From Thalassobius sp965218685 (GTDB lineage: Bacteria > Pseudomonadota > Alphaproteobacteria > Rhodobacterales > Rhodobacteraceae), in assembly GCF_965218685.1 (NCBI RefSeq), contig NZ_OZ244657.1, positions 2,542,001 through 2,606,000 on the forward strand: a stretch of DNA of 64,000 nucleotides. Direction: 5' to 3'. Positions 42,267 through 51,042 of the stretch are shown one piece after another. A program made the position numbers and the translations under genes. Each line of letters begins with the position of its first letter. Position 1 is the first letter of the stretch. The notes beneath the pieces were generated by a model. It was not told the origin of the DNA and ran no database searches. It saw only the letters and a program-made list of their open reading frames with translations.

Positions 42267-42473
42267 ATGGCTGTCCAACAGAACAAAGTAAGCAAGTCGC
42301 GCCGCAACAACCGCCGCGCACATGACGCGCTGGTAGCGGCAAACCCGAACGAGTGCACCAACTGTGGCGAGCTGAAACGCCCGCACCACGTCTGCCCCTC
42401 GTGTGGCCACTACGCCGACCGTGAAGTGGTCGCGGTGGTCGACGAGATCGAGCTGGACGAAGACGCAGCATAA
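42267..42473 (+). CDS. rpmF: 50S ribosomal protein L32
   Basis: 68 residues, basic N-terminus (AVQQNKVSKSRRNNRRAHDAL) followed by a CX2C and HVCPSCG zinc-ribbon pair: Cys in ECTNCGE and VCPSCGHY. All four cysteines are present. The C-terminal acidic tail is usual for alphaproteobacteria. It leads the conserved rpmF-plsX-fabH run. Confidence 0.97.
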   Translation: MAVQQNKVSKSRRNNRRAHDALVAANPNECTNCGELKRPHHVCPSCGHYADREVVAVVDEIELDEDAA

Positions 42474-42496
42474 TTCGATTGGGGACCGGCGTCCGC

Positions 42497-43579
42497 ATGT
42501 CCGTTCAGAATGATCAGGCGATGGCGGGTGCCGGGCGCACCATTATCTCTGTCGATGCTATGGGCGGAGACCGGGGACCGGCGGCTGTTGTCGCCGGTAT
42601 TTCTGATTCTGCCGTCGTGAACCCCGAAATCGGCTTTATCCTGCATGGTCCCAAGGACGAGCTGGAACTGTTGGTCGCCAAGCGCAAGCCGCTGGCCGGC
42701 CGGGTCGAGATTCGTGACGCCACCGATGTTGTCACGATGGACGACAAGCCCTCTCAGGTGATGCGGCACGGCAAGAAAACCTCGATGTGGTCCGCGCTGA
42801 ACGCGGTTCGCGACGGCGAGGCCGATGTCTGCGTTTCCTGCGGGAACACCGGCGCCCTGATGGCGCTAAGCATGATCCGCCTGCGCAAACTGCCCGGCGT
42901 GAACCGCCCTGCCATCGCGATCCTGTGGCCCTCGCGTAACCCTCAGGGGTTCAACGTGATGCTGGACGTGGGCGCTGATATCCGCGCTGACGAACAGGAT
43001 CTTCTGCAATACGCGTTGATGGGCACCTCGTATGCGCGCAACGGTCTGAACCTGGATTGCCCCCGCATCGGGCTGCTGAACGTCGGCACTGAAGAGCACA
43101 AGGGCCGCGCCGAGCTGAAGGCCGCCCATGACCTGATCGCAGACGCGGCCCCCAAGGCCCAATTCGATTTCGTCGGGTTCGTCGAAGGCGGTGATATTCC
43201 CGGTGATGTTTGTGATGTCATCGTCACCGATGGCTTCACCGGCAATATTGCACTGAAAACCGGCGAAGGCACCGCCAGCCTTATCGGCGATCTGATGCGT
43301 CAGGCTTTCCGGTATTCGTTCCTGTCCAAGATCGCGGCCCTTTTGGCCATGACCTCGCTCAATCGTTTGAAAAAACGTATCGATCCGCGCCGCGTGAATG
43401 GCGGAGTTTTCCTGGGTCTGAACGGCACTGTTGTGAAGTCTCATGGCTCGGCCGACGCGACCGGTGTTTCGGCCGCAGTCAAGCTGGCATTCCAGCTGTC
43501 TCAGTCGGGCTTTTCAGAGAAACTTGCCGCGCGGGTTGCATCCGCCACCGCACAGGCTAAGAATGCCGACACAGAGTAG
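42497..43579 (+). CDS. plsX: Phosphate acyltransferase PlsX
   Basis: Makes acyl-phosphate from acyl-ACP for phospholipid synthesis. It has 360 residues. Hallmarks are ISVDAMGGDRGPAAVVAG at the N-terminus, VSCGNTGALMALSM, LDVGADIRADEQDLLQYALMG, GLLNVGTEEHKGRAELKAAH and VDVIVTDGF-like CDVIVTDGFTGNIALKT. The ATG at 42497 has GGGGA upstream; MAGAGRT at 42521 is an alternative. It is 23 bases after rpmF. Confidence 0.96.
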   Translation: MSVQNDQAMAGAGRTIISVDAMGGDRGPAAVVAGISDSAVVNPEIGFILHGPKDELELLVAKRKPLAGRVEIRDATDVVTMDDKPSQVMRHGKKTSMWSALNAVRDGEADVCVSCGNTGALMALSMIRLRKLPGVNRPAIAILWPSRNPQGFNVMLDVGADIRADEQDLLQYALMGTSYARNGLNLDCPRIGLLNVGTEEHKGRAELKAAHDLIADAAPKAQFDFVGFVEGGDIPGDVCDVIVTDGFTGNIALKTGEGTASLIGDLMRQAFRYSFLSKIAALLAMTSLNRLKKRIDPRRVNGGVFLGLNGTVVKSHGSADATGVSAAVKLAFQLSQSGFSEKLAARVASATAQAKNADTE

Positions 43580-43597
43580 CGGAAAGCAGCGAACAAA

Positions 43598-44572
43598 ATG
43601 ACACTACGCGCCGTTGTGCAGGGCGTTGGGCACTACCTGCCGGAAAGAATCGTTCCGAACAGTGAGTTCGAGAAAACACTTGATACAAGTGACGAATGGA
43701 TTCGCGCCCGGTCCGGGATCGAGCAACGACATTTCGCCGCCGAGGATGAAGCAACCTCGGATTTGGCCACTTACGCGGCGCAAGCGGCGCTGAAATCCGC
43801 CGGGCTGACCGCCGATGACATCGACGCGGTGATCGTGGCGACCTCGACCCCCGACCTGACTTTTCCGTCCGTTGCCACCATGGTGCAGGACAAGCTGGGC
43901 ATGACCCGCGGCTTCGGATTTGACGTTCAGGCCGTGTGTGCAGGCTTCGTCTTCGCCCTGACCAATGCCAACGCGTTGATTCTGTCCGGCCAGGCCAAAC
44001 GCGTTCTGGTGATCGGAGCCGAGACCTTCAGCCGGATCATGGATTGGGAAGACCGCTCCACCTGCGTTCTGTTCGGAGACGGCGCCGGCGCTGTGGTTCT
44101 GGGCGCCGAAGAAGGCACCGGGGACACCTCGGATCGTGGCATCCTTTCGGCGGATCTGAATTCTGACGGGCGTTACCGCGACATGTTGTATGTCGACGGC
44201 GGCGTGTCCACCAGCGGCACCTCGGGCAAGCTGCGGATGCAGGGCAACCTGTTGTTCCGTCAGGCTGTGGAAAAACTGACCACAACGGCCACTAACGCCT
44301 TGGAAAAAATAGGGCTTTCCGACGACGACGTCTCCTGGATCGTTCCGCACCAAGCCAACATCCGCATCATTCAGGGTACCGCCAAGAAACTGGGCGTGCC
44401 GATGGAGAATGTGATCGTCACCGTGCACAAACACGGGAATACCTCGGCTGCGTCCATCCCGCTGGCCTTGTCCGTGGGCGTCGAAGAAGGCAAGATCAAA
44501 CCCGGCGACCTGCTGGTGACCGAGGCGATTGGCGGCGGTCTGGCCTGGGGCTCGGTCGTGTTGCGCTGGTAA
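43598..44572 (+). CDS. fabH: 3-oxoacyl-ACP synthase III
   Basis: Condenses acetyl-CoA with malonyl-ACP to start fatty acid synthesis. It has 324 residues. The catalytic triad is visible: Cys114 in QAVCAGFVFAL, His in VPHQANIRI and Asn in HKHGNTSAASIP. Length and the TSDEWIRARSGIEQRH segment are typical. It is 18 bases downstream of plsX. Confidence 0.97.
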   Translation: MTLRAVVQGVGHYLPERIVPNSEFEKTLDTSDEWIRARSGIEQRHFAAEDEATSDLATYAAQAALKSAGLTADDIDAVIVATSTPDLTFPSVATMVQDKLGMTRGFGFDVQAVCAGFVFALTNANALILSGQAKRVLVIGAETFSRIMDWEDRSTCVLFGDGAGAVVLGAEEGTGDTSDRGILSADLNSDGRYRDMLYVDGGVSTSGTSGKLRMQGNLLFRQAVEKLTTTATNALEKIGLSDDDVSWIVPHQANIRIIQGTAKKLGVPMENVIVTVHKHGNTSAASIPLALSVGVEEGKIKPGDLLVTEAIGGGLAWGSVVLRW

Positions 44573-44677
44573 CAGCCCGTTTCCTTTGTGGCAGGCGCTG
44601 AAACTGCGTGTAGCAAGCCATTGATATTGACTCGGAAAATGCCATGAAGCATGGTGTCCCAAACTAGGGGATTGATT

Positions 44678-44980
44678 ATGAGTGAAAAAACTCTGACACG
44701 TATGGACCTGAGCGACGCAATTTTCCGCGAGGTCGGCCTGTCACGTAACGATGCCAGCCAACTGGTTGAAAGCGTTCTTCAGCACATGTCGGACGCTCTG
44801 GTCGACGGCGAGCAGGTTAAGATTTCGTCTTTTGGCACTTTCTCGGTTCGGGACAAGGCTGCCCGCGTTGGCCGCAACCCGAAAACCGGTGAAGAGGTTC
44901 CGATCAACCCGCGCCGCGTGCTGACCTTCCGACCCTCTCACTTGATGAAAGAGCGGGTCGCCGCAGGAAACAAATCCTGA
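44678..44980 (+). CDS. ihfA: Integration host factor subunit alpha
   Basis: 100 residues, DNA-bending HU/IHF family. The alpha-subunit signature is RMDLSDAIFREVGLSRNDASQLVESVL, and the beta arm has GRNPKTGEEVPINPRRVLTFRPS with the intercalating Pro in NPRR-type context. The start at 44678 has AGGGG 8 bases upstream. It lies between fabH and a MerR gene, a common alphaproteobacterial arrangement. Confidence 0.96.
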   Translation: MSEKTLTRMDLSDAIFREVGLSRNDASQLVESVLQHMSDALVDGEQVKISSFGTFSVRDKAARVGRNPKTGEEVPINPRRVLTFRPSHLMKERVAAGNKS

Positions 44981-44998
44981 TAACGGGGGGGCGATGGC

Positions 44999-45781
44999 AT
45001 GACCAAATCCCCCGACGCTTTTCGCACCATCAGCGAAGTTGCCGAATGGCTTGACCGTCCGGCGCATGTGCTGAGGTTTTGGGAAAGCAAGTTCACCCAG
45101 ATCAAACCGATCAAACGCGCGGGCGGTCGGCGGTATTATCGCCCCGATGACATGCTGCTTTTGGGCGGCATCAAACGGCTGCTGCATGATGAAGGCATGA
45201 CCATCAAGGGCGTGCAAAAATTGTTGCGTGAGCAAGGTATTAAGCATGTCGCGGGCCTGTCGCAGCCGCTGGATGTGATGGCCGAACCAGGCGAGCTTGT
45301 CCCCTCGGTGGAAAAGGTCGAAGCGCTTAAGGAAAAGGTTGAAACGCCCGAAAGCGCGACCCTGCTGCAGTTCCCCGGCACTGCGAACGCGGCCGAGGAC
45401 GAGCTGGCCGAAACCAGCTATGAGCAAGCAGCCGAGGATCTGGCGCCCAGCCCCACTGCCGAGGCAAAGCCCGAGGATACGACCGAAGCGAAGCCCGAGG
45501 GCGGCGCGGATTTTGAAGCGCCCAGTTTCTTCAGCATGTTCGACACGGTGGATCCTGACGCAGTGGCGCAGCCCGACGAAGCTCCGGTCGAACCACTTGA
45601 ATCCGGCTCTCCGCAAATCCATGTGGCGGATGTCGCCGTGGACGCCAGCTCGGATGTTGGGCCCGGAGTTCTGACACATTTGTGGCAGGCCGGCGCCAAC
45701 GCAGCCGTTTCAGACCGTGCGCAATTGCAGTCGTTGCAGGAAAAACTGCGCGAGATCAGTAAGCGGATGCGCGCAGGCTGA
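44999..45781 (+). CDS. MerR family transcriptional regulator
   Basis: 260 residues. A MerR winged helix at about residues 8-80 has RTISEVAEWLDRPAHVLRFWESKF and KRAGGRRYYRPDDMLLLGGIKRLLHDEGMTIKGVQKLL. The remaining 170 residues are acidic, Pro/Ala/Glu-rich and probably disordered (PAEAKPEDTTEAKPE-like repeats), ending in a short coiled coil LQSLQEKLREISKRMR. No effector domain is visible. It follows ihfA by 18 bases. Confidence 0.9.
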   Translation: MTKSPDAFRTISEVAEWLDRPAHVLRFWESKFTQIKPIKRAGGRRYYRPDDMLLLGGIKRLLHDEGMTIKGVQKLLREQGIKHVAGLSQPLDVMAEPGELVPSVEKVEALKEKVETPESATLLQFPGTANAAEDELAETSYEQAAEDLAPSPTAEAKPEDTTEAKPEGGADFEAPSFFSMFDTVDPDAVAQPDEAPVEPLESGSPQIHVADVAVDASSDVGPGVLTHLWQAGANAAVSDRAQLQSLQEKLREISKRMRAG

Positions 45782-45808
45782 TTAGTTTGAAAAAGTGCGA
45801 AAACGCTC

Positions 45809-45836
45809 TTGTCCCTGCCCGGAAAATCAGTATGAA
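45809..45836 (+). promoter_or_regulatory. Promoter of tRNA-Pro
   Basis: TTGTCC (45809-45814) and TATGAA (45831-45836) with a 16-base spacer, 11 bases before the tRNA 5' end. Confidence 0.55.
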
Positions 45837-45847
45837 GAGCGAACCGT

Positions 45848-45924
45848 CGGGCTATAGCGCAGCCTGGTAGCGCGTCCGTCTGGGGGACGGAAGGTCGCAG
45901 GTTCGAGTCCTGCTAGCCCGACCA
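45848..45924 (+). tRNA. tRNA-Pro (GGG anticodon)
   Basis: Acceptor stem CGGGCTA pairs with TAGCCCG, discriminator A, and CCA is encoded. The anticodon arm TCCGT-CTGGGGG-ACGGA gives GGG at positions 34-36. The T arm is GCAGG-TTCGAGT-CCTGC. It reads CCC and CCU proline codons. Confidence 0.95.
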
Positions 45925-45938
45925 TTTTCCCCAAAAAG

Positions 45939-45990
45939 AACCGCCCCGACAGGTCCTTTTATTCCTGGGCCTGTCAGGGCGGTTTTTTTT
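45939..45990 (+). terminator. Intrinsic terminator after tRNA-Pro
   Basis: ACCGCCCCGACAGG pairs with CCTGTCAGGGCGGT (14 bp, one mismatch), followed by eight T on the plus strand. The rest of 45991-46115 shows no gene. Confidence 0.88.
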
Positions 45991-46115
45991 ACCTTACGGC
46001 AAAACCGACCAAGTGGTCATTTTTACCCGGACGCCATATTGACTTCCCTGCCCCAAAACCCAAGCTGGATGCAGACGGCCCGAACGGGCATCGCCAGCTA
46101 AAAGGGAGGCACAGC

Positions 46116-46916
46116 ATGGTTAAGACCGTTGATGATTTTCAATTGGAAAATCTGTTGGTTACGATGGACGAGCATGGAATCACCACCGTGACTCTGAACC
46201 GCGCCAGCAAACGAAACGCGCTGAATGCTGAAACGATCGAAGAGTTGATCGATGTGTTCTCCTCGCTGCCCCGCATGGGTGCTCGTGCGGTCGTTTTGCG
46301 CGCGGAAGGCACACATTTCTGCGCCGGGCTGGATCTGGTGGAGCACCACCAAGAAGACCGACGCCCCGAAGATTTCATGCATGTCTGCCTGCGCTGGCAC
46401 GAGGCGTTCAACAAAATGGAATATGGCGGGGTTCCCATCATCGCGGCGCTTAAAGGCGCTGTTGTGGGCGGTGGGCTGGAACTGGCCAGCGCGGCCCATA
46501 TTCGCGTCGCGGACCAAAGCACCTATTTCGCCCTTCCCGAGGGTCAGCGCGGTCTGTTCACCGGCGGTGGCGCCACGATCCGAGTGGCTGATCTGGTCGG
46601 TAAGGCCCGGATGATTGACATGATGCTGACGGGGCGTGTCTACAAACAGGACGAGGCGATCCAGGTTGGTCTGGCGCAATATCTTGTCGAAGATAGCGAG
46701 GCCACGGCCTTTGAGCTGGCCCGTGCCGCCGCTGAAAACCCACCCCTGTCGAACTTTGCTATCTGCTCGGCGATCAGCCACATGCAGAACATGTCGGCAC
46801 TGGATGCGGCCTATGCCGAATCCGTGGTGGCCGGGATTGTGAATACGCAGCCGGCCTCGCGCGGGCGGCTTGAAGCGTTTGGCAACAAGACCGCAGCCCG
46901 CGTTCGCCCCGAATAA
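46116..46916 (+). CDS. Crotonase/enoyl-CoA hydratase family protein
   Basis: 266 residues. Crotonase markers are VTLNRASKRNALNAETIEELIDV, the oxyanion-hole segment EGTHFCAGLDLVEHH, and KGAVVGGGLELASAAHIRVA with PEGQRGLFTGGGATIRVADLVG. The two Glu residues of classic enoyl-CoA hydratase are not clearly placed, so it may be a hydratase, isomerase or thioesterase-like member. GGGAGG lies 9 bases before the ATG. A terminator follows. Confidence 0.86.
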   Translation: MVKTVDDFQLENLLVTMDEHGITTVTLNRASKRNALNAETIEELIDVFSSLPRMGARAVVLRAEGTHFCAGLDLVEHHQEDRRPEDFMHVCLRWHEAFNKMEYGGVPIIAALKGAVVGGGLELASAAHIRVADQSTYFALPEGQRGLFTGGGATIRVADLVGKARMIDMMLTGRVYKQDEAIQVGLAQYLVEDSEATAFELARAAAENPPLSNFAICSAISHMQNMSALDAAYAESVVAGIVNTQPASRGRLEAFGNKTAARVRPE

Positions 46917-46941
46917 GCGGTCATGACGGGTCAAACCATGT

Positions 46942-46967
46942 AAAAGGGCCTCTTGAACGGCCCTTTT
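46942..46967 (+). terminator. Intrinsic terminator of the crotonase gene
   Basis: Perfect 9-bp stem AAAAGGGCC/GGCCCTTTT with an 8-nt loop; the T-run is part of the stem followed by CTCGTTTG. Confidence 0.78.
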
Positions 46968-47024
46968 CTCGTTTGTTTCAAGCCTCTCATTTGCTAAGAC
47001 AGGTCAATTCAAAGGGGAAATCTG

Positions 47025-48107
47025 ATGATCGGTGTTCTGCCCAGCCAACAGTTGGAAACCATGATTGAGGCGGGCCAGATTTGCGCCGAGCCAGCCATCA
47101 TTCCCGAACAGATCCAGCCCGCAAGCGTGGACCTGCGTCTGGGGGCCAAAGCGTGGCGGGTGCGGGCGTCGTTCCTGGCTGGCCACGGGCGGACAGTAGC
47201 CGATCGTCTGGCCGACTTCGAGATGCACCAGATCGACCTGACCGGCGGCTATGTTCTTGAAAAAGGGTGCGTTTATGTCGTCGAGCTGATGGAATCGCTT
47301 GACCTGCCCCAAGGTATTCAGGCCGTGGCCAACGCCAAAAGCTCGACCGGGCGGCTGGACCTTCTGACCCGCACCATCACCGATGGCGGAGAAGAGTTTG
47401 ACCGTATTCAGCCCGGCTACAGCGGCCCACTTTATGCCGAGATCTGTCCGCGCAGTTTTTCTGTTCTGGTGCGTCCGGGCATGCGGCTGAACCAGATCCG
47501 CTTCCGTCAGGGTCAGGCAGTGCTGTCGGACGAGACCCTGACCGCTTTGCACGCCGATACGCCTCTGGTGGATGGCGACGCTGTGATCAGCGAGGGTCTG
47601 GGTTTTTCCGTCGATCTGAAACCTGAACAAGGTGATCTTGTTGGCTATCGCGCCAAGCCGCATACCGGCGTGATCGATCTGGATCTGATCGGGCATTACG
47701 ATCCCGCCGAATATTGGGAAGAGATCCGCACCACGAGCGGCCAGATCATCCTGGATCCCGGTGCGTTTTACATCCTCGTCAGCCGCGAGGCCGTGCATAT
47801 CCCACCACAATACGCGGCCGAAATGGCCCCCTATCTGGCCATGGTTGGCGAATTCCGCGTGCATTATGCGGGCTTCTTCGATCCCGGGTTTGGCCATGCC
47901 GCCGCAGGCGGTGCTGGATCGCGTGGTGTGCTTGAGGTGCGCTGCCATGAAGCGCCCTTTGCGCTGGAGCATGGACAGGTGGTTGGTCGCCTGGTCTATG
48001 AAAAAATGGCCCAGGTTCCCAAACAGCTTTATGGCGCGGGTATTGCCTCGAACTACCAGGGGCAAGGCCTGAAGCTTAGCAAGCACTTCAAGGTTGACGC
48101 TAGGTAA
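47025..48107 (+). CDS. dcd: Double-length dCTP deaminase
   Basis: Deaminates dCTP to dUTP. At 360 residues it is about twice E. coli Dcd (193). The N-terminal half has QIQPASVDLRLG, then KSSTGRLDLLTR at 105-116 and DRIQPGYSGPLYAEICP with Glu139, which line up with the catalytic Ser-Arg-Glu region. The C-terminal half repeats the fold (VSREAVHIPPQYAAEMAPYL, HYAGFFDPGFG, VLEVRCHEAPFALEHGQ), but the Ser and Arg of the first copy are not present. This suggests a fused dimer with one active half. Known in alphaproteobacteria. Confidence 0.9.
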   Translation: MIGVLPSQQLETMIEAGQICAEPAIIPEQIQPASVDLRLGAKAWRVRASFLAGHGRTVADRLADFEMHQIDLTGGYVLEKGCVYVVELMESLDLPQGIQAVANAKSSTGRLDLLTRTITDGGEEFDRIQPGYSGPLYAEICPRSFSVLVRPGMRLNQIRFRQGQAVLSDETLTALHADTPLVDGDAVISEGLGFSVDLKPEQGDLVGYRAKPHTGVIDLDLIGHYDPAEYWEEIRTTSGQIILDPGAFYILVSREAVHIPPQYAAEMAPYLAMVGEFRVHYAGFFDPGFGHAAAGGAGSRGVLEVRCHEAPFALEHGQVVGRLVYEKMAQVPKQLYGAGIASNYQGQGLKLSKHFKVDAR

Positions 48108-48179
48108 GCCTTAGGTAAAGCACCGCACGCCTGCGTTTGCCCTTGACCAAGCGGGATTTGACTGGCCTACTCTCTACCT

Positions 48180-49343
48180 ATGAGAGTTTTTCAGCGAACG
48201 GTCCCGCTGCTGACAGCGACTATGGCTGTGATTGGCGCCAATTCCCTTGTTCTGCCGCCGATTGCGCCGGCAGTCGCCGCTGATCTGTCGACCGACGTCG
48301 CCAAGATACTTCAAGCCGCCGCTGCCTATGGTGGCGGAACCGCTTTGTCCGCCCTGCTTCTGGCCCCGCGCGCGGATGTGATCGGCGCAGCCCGAGCGCT
48401 TAGGTCGGCCTGCGCTGTTCTTATCGTGGCGTTAACGCTGTCTGCTTTTGCTCCCACTGTCGGCCTTCTGATCCTTGGGCAAGCCCTGGCCGGTCTGGGC
48501 GCCGGTGTTGCGCTGCCCACGATTTATGTTCTTGCCGTGCAGATCGCCCCCGCCGGTCGTACGAAACAGACAATCGGCTTTGTCCTGTCGGGCTGGACGT
48601 TCTCGTTGATCGGAGGGGTCACGTTATCCGCGATGATCGCCGATATGGGCGGTTGGCAAATGGTGTACGGCTTGATGGCGGCTCTGACTGCTGCCGTGTG
48701 GTTGCTGCTTAGTCGCTGCAGCTTTCCTGACGTCCAGGACCACCACGCGGAACGTGCTGCCTCGCCATTCTCCGCATTACGTTTGCCGGGCATTTTGCGC
48801 GGGTTGTTTTCCAATGCGATGCTGATGCTGGCCTTCAACGGTGCCTATTTGTACCTGGGCAGTCATATCGTCCATAACCTTGAACGCAGCACCTCGTCCG
48901 CCGGGATTTTGACGATGTTCTACGGGATCGGTTTCGGGCTGGCGTCGTTACTGAACCGGCATCTTGAGAAACTGTCTCTACGTGCGGCCGGTGTCTTTGC
49001 TTTCGCAGGTCTTTCCGTGACTTATCTTCTGATGGATCATTGGGCCAAGGACTATGTTGCGCTGGTCTCGATCGCGCTGGTATGGGGCATGTTCCAGCAT
49101 TTCGCCCTGAATATGGTGGTCGAGCGGTTGACCAGCCTGGACCCGGGCCGACGCGGTGCGATCATGGGGCTGAACTCGGCCGTAAGCTATGCCACCGTTG
49201 TAGGAGGCGCCTTCCTGTTTCGTGTGCCATTTGAATATGGCGGACTGGCGGCGTGCCTTGCCTTTTCGGCGCTTTTTGCAGTTTTTGCCTGCGCCGAAAC
49301 ACTGTGGCCGCGTGGGTTCAGGACTTATTCAGCCGCCGAGTGA
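48180..49343 (+). CDS. MFS transporter
   Basis: 387 residues with about twelve membrane helices. The motif-A-like loop between helices 2 and 3 is LLAPRADVIGAARAL, and the fifth helix region has the GLVFSGWTFSLIGGVTLS-like motif of drug/proton antiporters. The substrate is unknown. The 3' end overlaps the small gene on the other strand by about 25 bases. Confidence 0.85.
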   Translation: MRVFQRTVPLLTATMAVIGANSLVLPPIAPAVAADLSTDVAKILQAAAAYGGGTALSALLLAPRADVIGAARALRSACAVLIVALTLSAFAPTVGLLILGQALAGLGAGVALPTIYVLAVQIAPAGRTKQTIGFVLSGWTFSLIGGVTLSAMIADMGGWQMVYGLMAALTAAVWLLLSRCSFPDVQDHHAERAASPFSALRLPGILRGLFSNAMLMLAFNGAYLYLGSHIVHNLERSTSSAGILTMFYGIGFGLASLLNRHLEKLSLRAAGVFAFAGLSVTYLLMDHWAKDYVALVSIALVWGMFQHFALNMVVERLTSLDPGRRGAIMGLNSAVSYATVVGGAFLFRVPFEYGGLAACLAFSALFAVFACAETLWPRGFRTYSAAE

Positions 49344-49503
49344 TCCGCGCCGCTTGCTTAGCGCCTTTTACCGCCTTTTGATGCTGCCCGGCCTTGCCCG
49401 GATTTCCTCCGGCCATACGGTTGATCCCGGCGTTCACACCCTTGTTCACGGCTTTACGCAAAACCATGCGCATCACCATGTTGATGATCTGATTGGCGTT
49501 CAT
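49318..49503 (-). CDS. Small basic protein, conserved in Rhodobacterales (inferred)
   Basis: 61 residues starting MNANQIINMVMRMVLRKAVN, with a methionine-rich amphipathic N-terminus, a Gly/Asn centre (GVNAGINRMAGGNPGKAG) and a strongly basic C-terminus ending KQAARITRRLNKS. It has no signal peptide. AAGGAG lies 8 bases before the ATG, which supports translation and rejects the longer frame up to 49563. The role is unknown; binding to membrane or nucleic acid is possible from charge. It overlaps the MFS gene tail to tail. Confidence 0.72.
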   Translation of the reverse strand: MNANQIINMVMRMVLRKAVNKGVNAGINRMAGGNPGKAGQHQKAVKGAKQAARITRRLNKS

Positions 49504-49574
49504 TTGCGTGCTCCTTACCTGCGAATGCATGTTTGCGGGCACCCTACACACCGAATATGCCATTTTCGGGGCGC

Positions 49575-50222
49575 CTATTCGTCGTCGAACAATTCGGTCT
49601 GATCGTCGTCCTCGTCTTCGTCGCCCATGGGGTCAGGTAAGCTGGGCGGCGGGCGGCTTTCCAACAATCCGGCCGAGCGCAGTTCTTTTAGGCCCGGCAA
49701 ATCGCGGGCGCTTTCCAGGCCGAAGTGATCCAGGAATTCCTGCGTCACCACAAAGGTCACGGGCCGGCCCGGCGTCATCCTGCGGCGACCAAAGCGGATC
49801 CACTCCATTTCAAGCAATTGATCCACTGTCCCGCGCGAGACGGATACGCCGCGGATTTCTTCAATCTCGGCGCGAGTTACAGGTTGGTGGTAGGCGATGA
49901 TCGCAAGGGTTTCGACCGCCGCACGGCTAAGTTTACGTGTTTCGACTGTTTCCTTCTGCATCAGGAAGCTCAGGTCCGACGCGGTGCGGATCGCCCATGC
50001 GTCGCCAACCTTAGCAACGTGAACCCCCCGCCCCTCATAGCGTTTGCGAAGATGTTCCAGCGCTTCGCGCGCGTCACACCCATGCGGCATCCGCGATTCC
50101 AGCTCGCGCACTGTGATGGGTTCGGCAGTGGCAAACAGGATCGCCTCGACCATGCGTTCCTGCTCCGCCATGGGCGGCGCTTCGAACAGGCTTTCGCCGT
50201 TTTCGCTGATGTCTTCAGCCAT
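49575..50222 (-). CDS. scpB: Segregation and condensation protein B
   Basis: 215 residues with two winged-helix domains. Markers are ERMVEAILFATAEPITVRELESRMP, KLSRAAVETLAIIAYHQPVTRAEIEEIRGVS and the C-terminal VTQEFLDHFGLESARDLPGL. The acidic tail (GDEDEDDDQTELFDDE) is usual. It forms the SMC-ScpAB complex that organises the nucleoid. It overlaps scpA by 8 bases. Confidence 0.95.
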   Translation of the reverse strand: MAEDISENGESLFEAPPMAEQERMVEAILFATAEPITVRELESRMPHGCDAREALEHLRKRYEGRGVHVAKVGDAWAIRTASDLSFLMQKETVETRKLSRAAVETLAIIAYHQPVTRAEIEEIRGVSVSRGTVDQLLEMEWIRFGRRRMTPGRPVTFVVTQEFLDHFGLESARDLPGLKELRSAGLLESRPPPSLPDPMGDEDEDDDQTELFDDE

Positions 50223-51036
50223 CCGGGGTCTCCTTGCGGCGCAGATGTATAGGTTCGAACATGCCGGACTGGCGGATTTCGGCCTTGCCCTCTTTGACCA
50301 GTTCAAGCGAGGCGGCAAAGGTCGCGGCCGTGGCCGAGCGCCGCTTGACCGGGTCATCCTCCCAACCGGGGGGCAGATAGCTACTGATGTCGGTCCAGCT
50401 GCCGGCAAAACCGATCAGGCCGCGGATGCGGTCCAGCGCTTGCTCCATCGTGAATACGCTTTCGCGGTCCATCACGAAGGGGCGGAATTCGTCGCGGGTG
50501 CGGATGCGCGCATAGCCCTGCATAAGATCCAGCAGCGTCGCCGTATAGCTGACTTTGCGCACGCGCGTGACGTCCTCGGGAATACCGCGCGCAAAGAAAT
50601 CCCGACCCTTCTGATCACGGGCCATCAGCTTGGCGGCCACTTCGCGCATGGCTTGCAGGCGCTCCAGCTGAAAGGCCAGATGCGCGGCCAGTTCCTCGCC
50701 CGAGGGGCCCTCTTCGCTGGGATCAGGGGGCAGCAGCAGCCGGGACTTCAAAAACGCCAGCCAGGCGGCCATCACCAGGTAGTCAGCGGCCAGTTCCAGC
50801 CGCAGCGCCTTGGCGCGTTCCACAAATTCAAGGTATTGCTGCGCCAGATCCAGGATCGAGATTTTGCGAAGATCAACCTTCTGCGTGCGGCTTAACGTCA
50901 GCAGCAGGTCCAGCGGTCCCTCATAGCCGTCGACGTCGATGATCAGCGCCTCGGCAGCCAAGCGCTCGGCTACGCTTTGCTCTTGGAACAACTCGTTCTG
51001 TCCCTCGGCCATCTGCTCGAATGTCTCGTCCGCCAT
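50215..51036 (-). CDS. scpA: Segregation and condensation protein A
   Basis: 273 residues, kleisin. The conserved N-terminus is VDGYEGPLDLLLTLSRTQKVDLRKISILDLAQQYLEF, followed by LAADYLVMAAWLAFLKSRLLLP. The C-terminal winged helix (ATAATFAASLELVKEGKAEIRQ) binds SMC. It overlaps scpB and lies 6 bases after nagZ. Confidence 0.95.
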   Translation of the reverse strand: MADETFEQMAEGQNELFQEQSVAERLAAEALIIDVDGYEGPLDLLLTLSRTQKVDLRKISILDLAQQYLEFVERAKALRLELAADYLVMAAWLAFLKSRLLLPPDPSEEGPSGEELAAHLAFQLERLQAMREVAAKLMARDQKGRDFFARGIPEDVTRVRKVSYTATLLDLMQGYARIRTRDEFRPFVMDRESVFTMEQALDRIRGLIGFAGSWTDISSYLPPGWEDDPVKRRSATAATFAASLELVKEGKAEIRQSGMFEPIHLRRKETPDG

Positions 51037-51042
51037 GCACGC

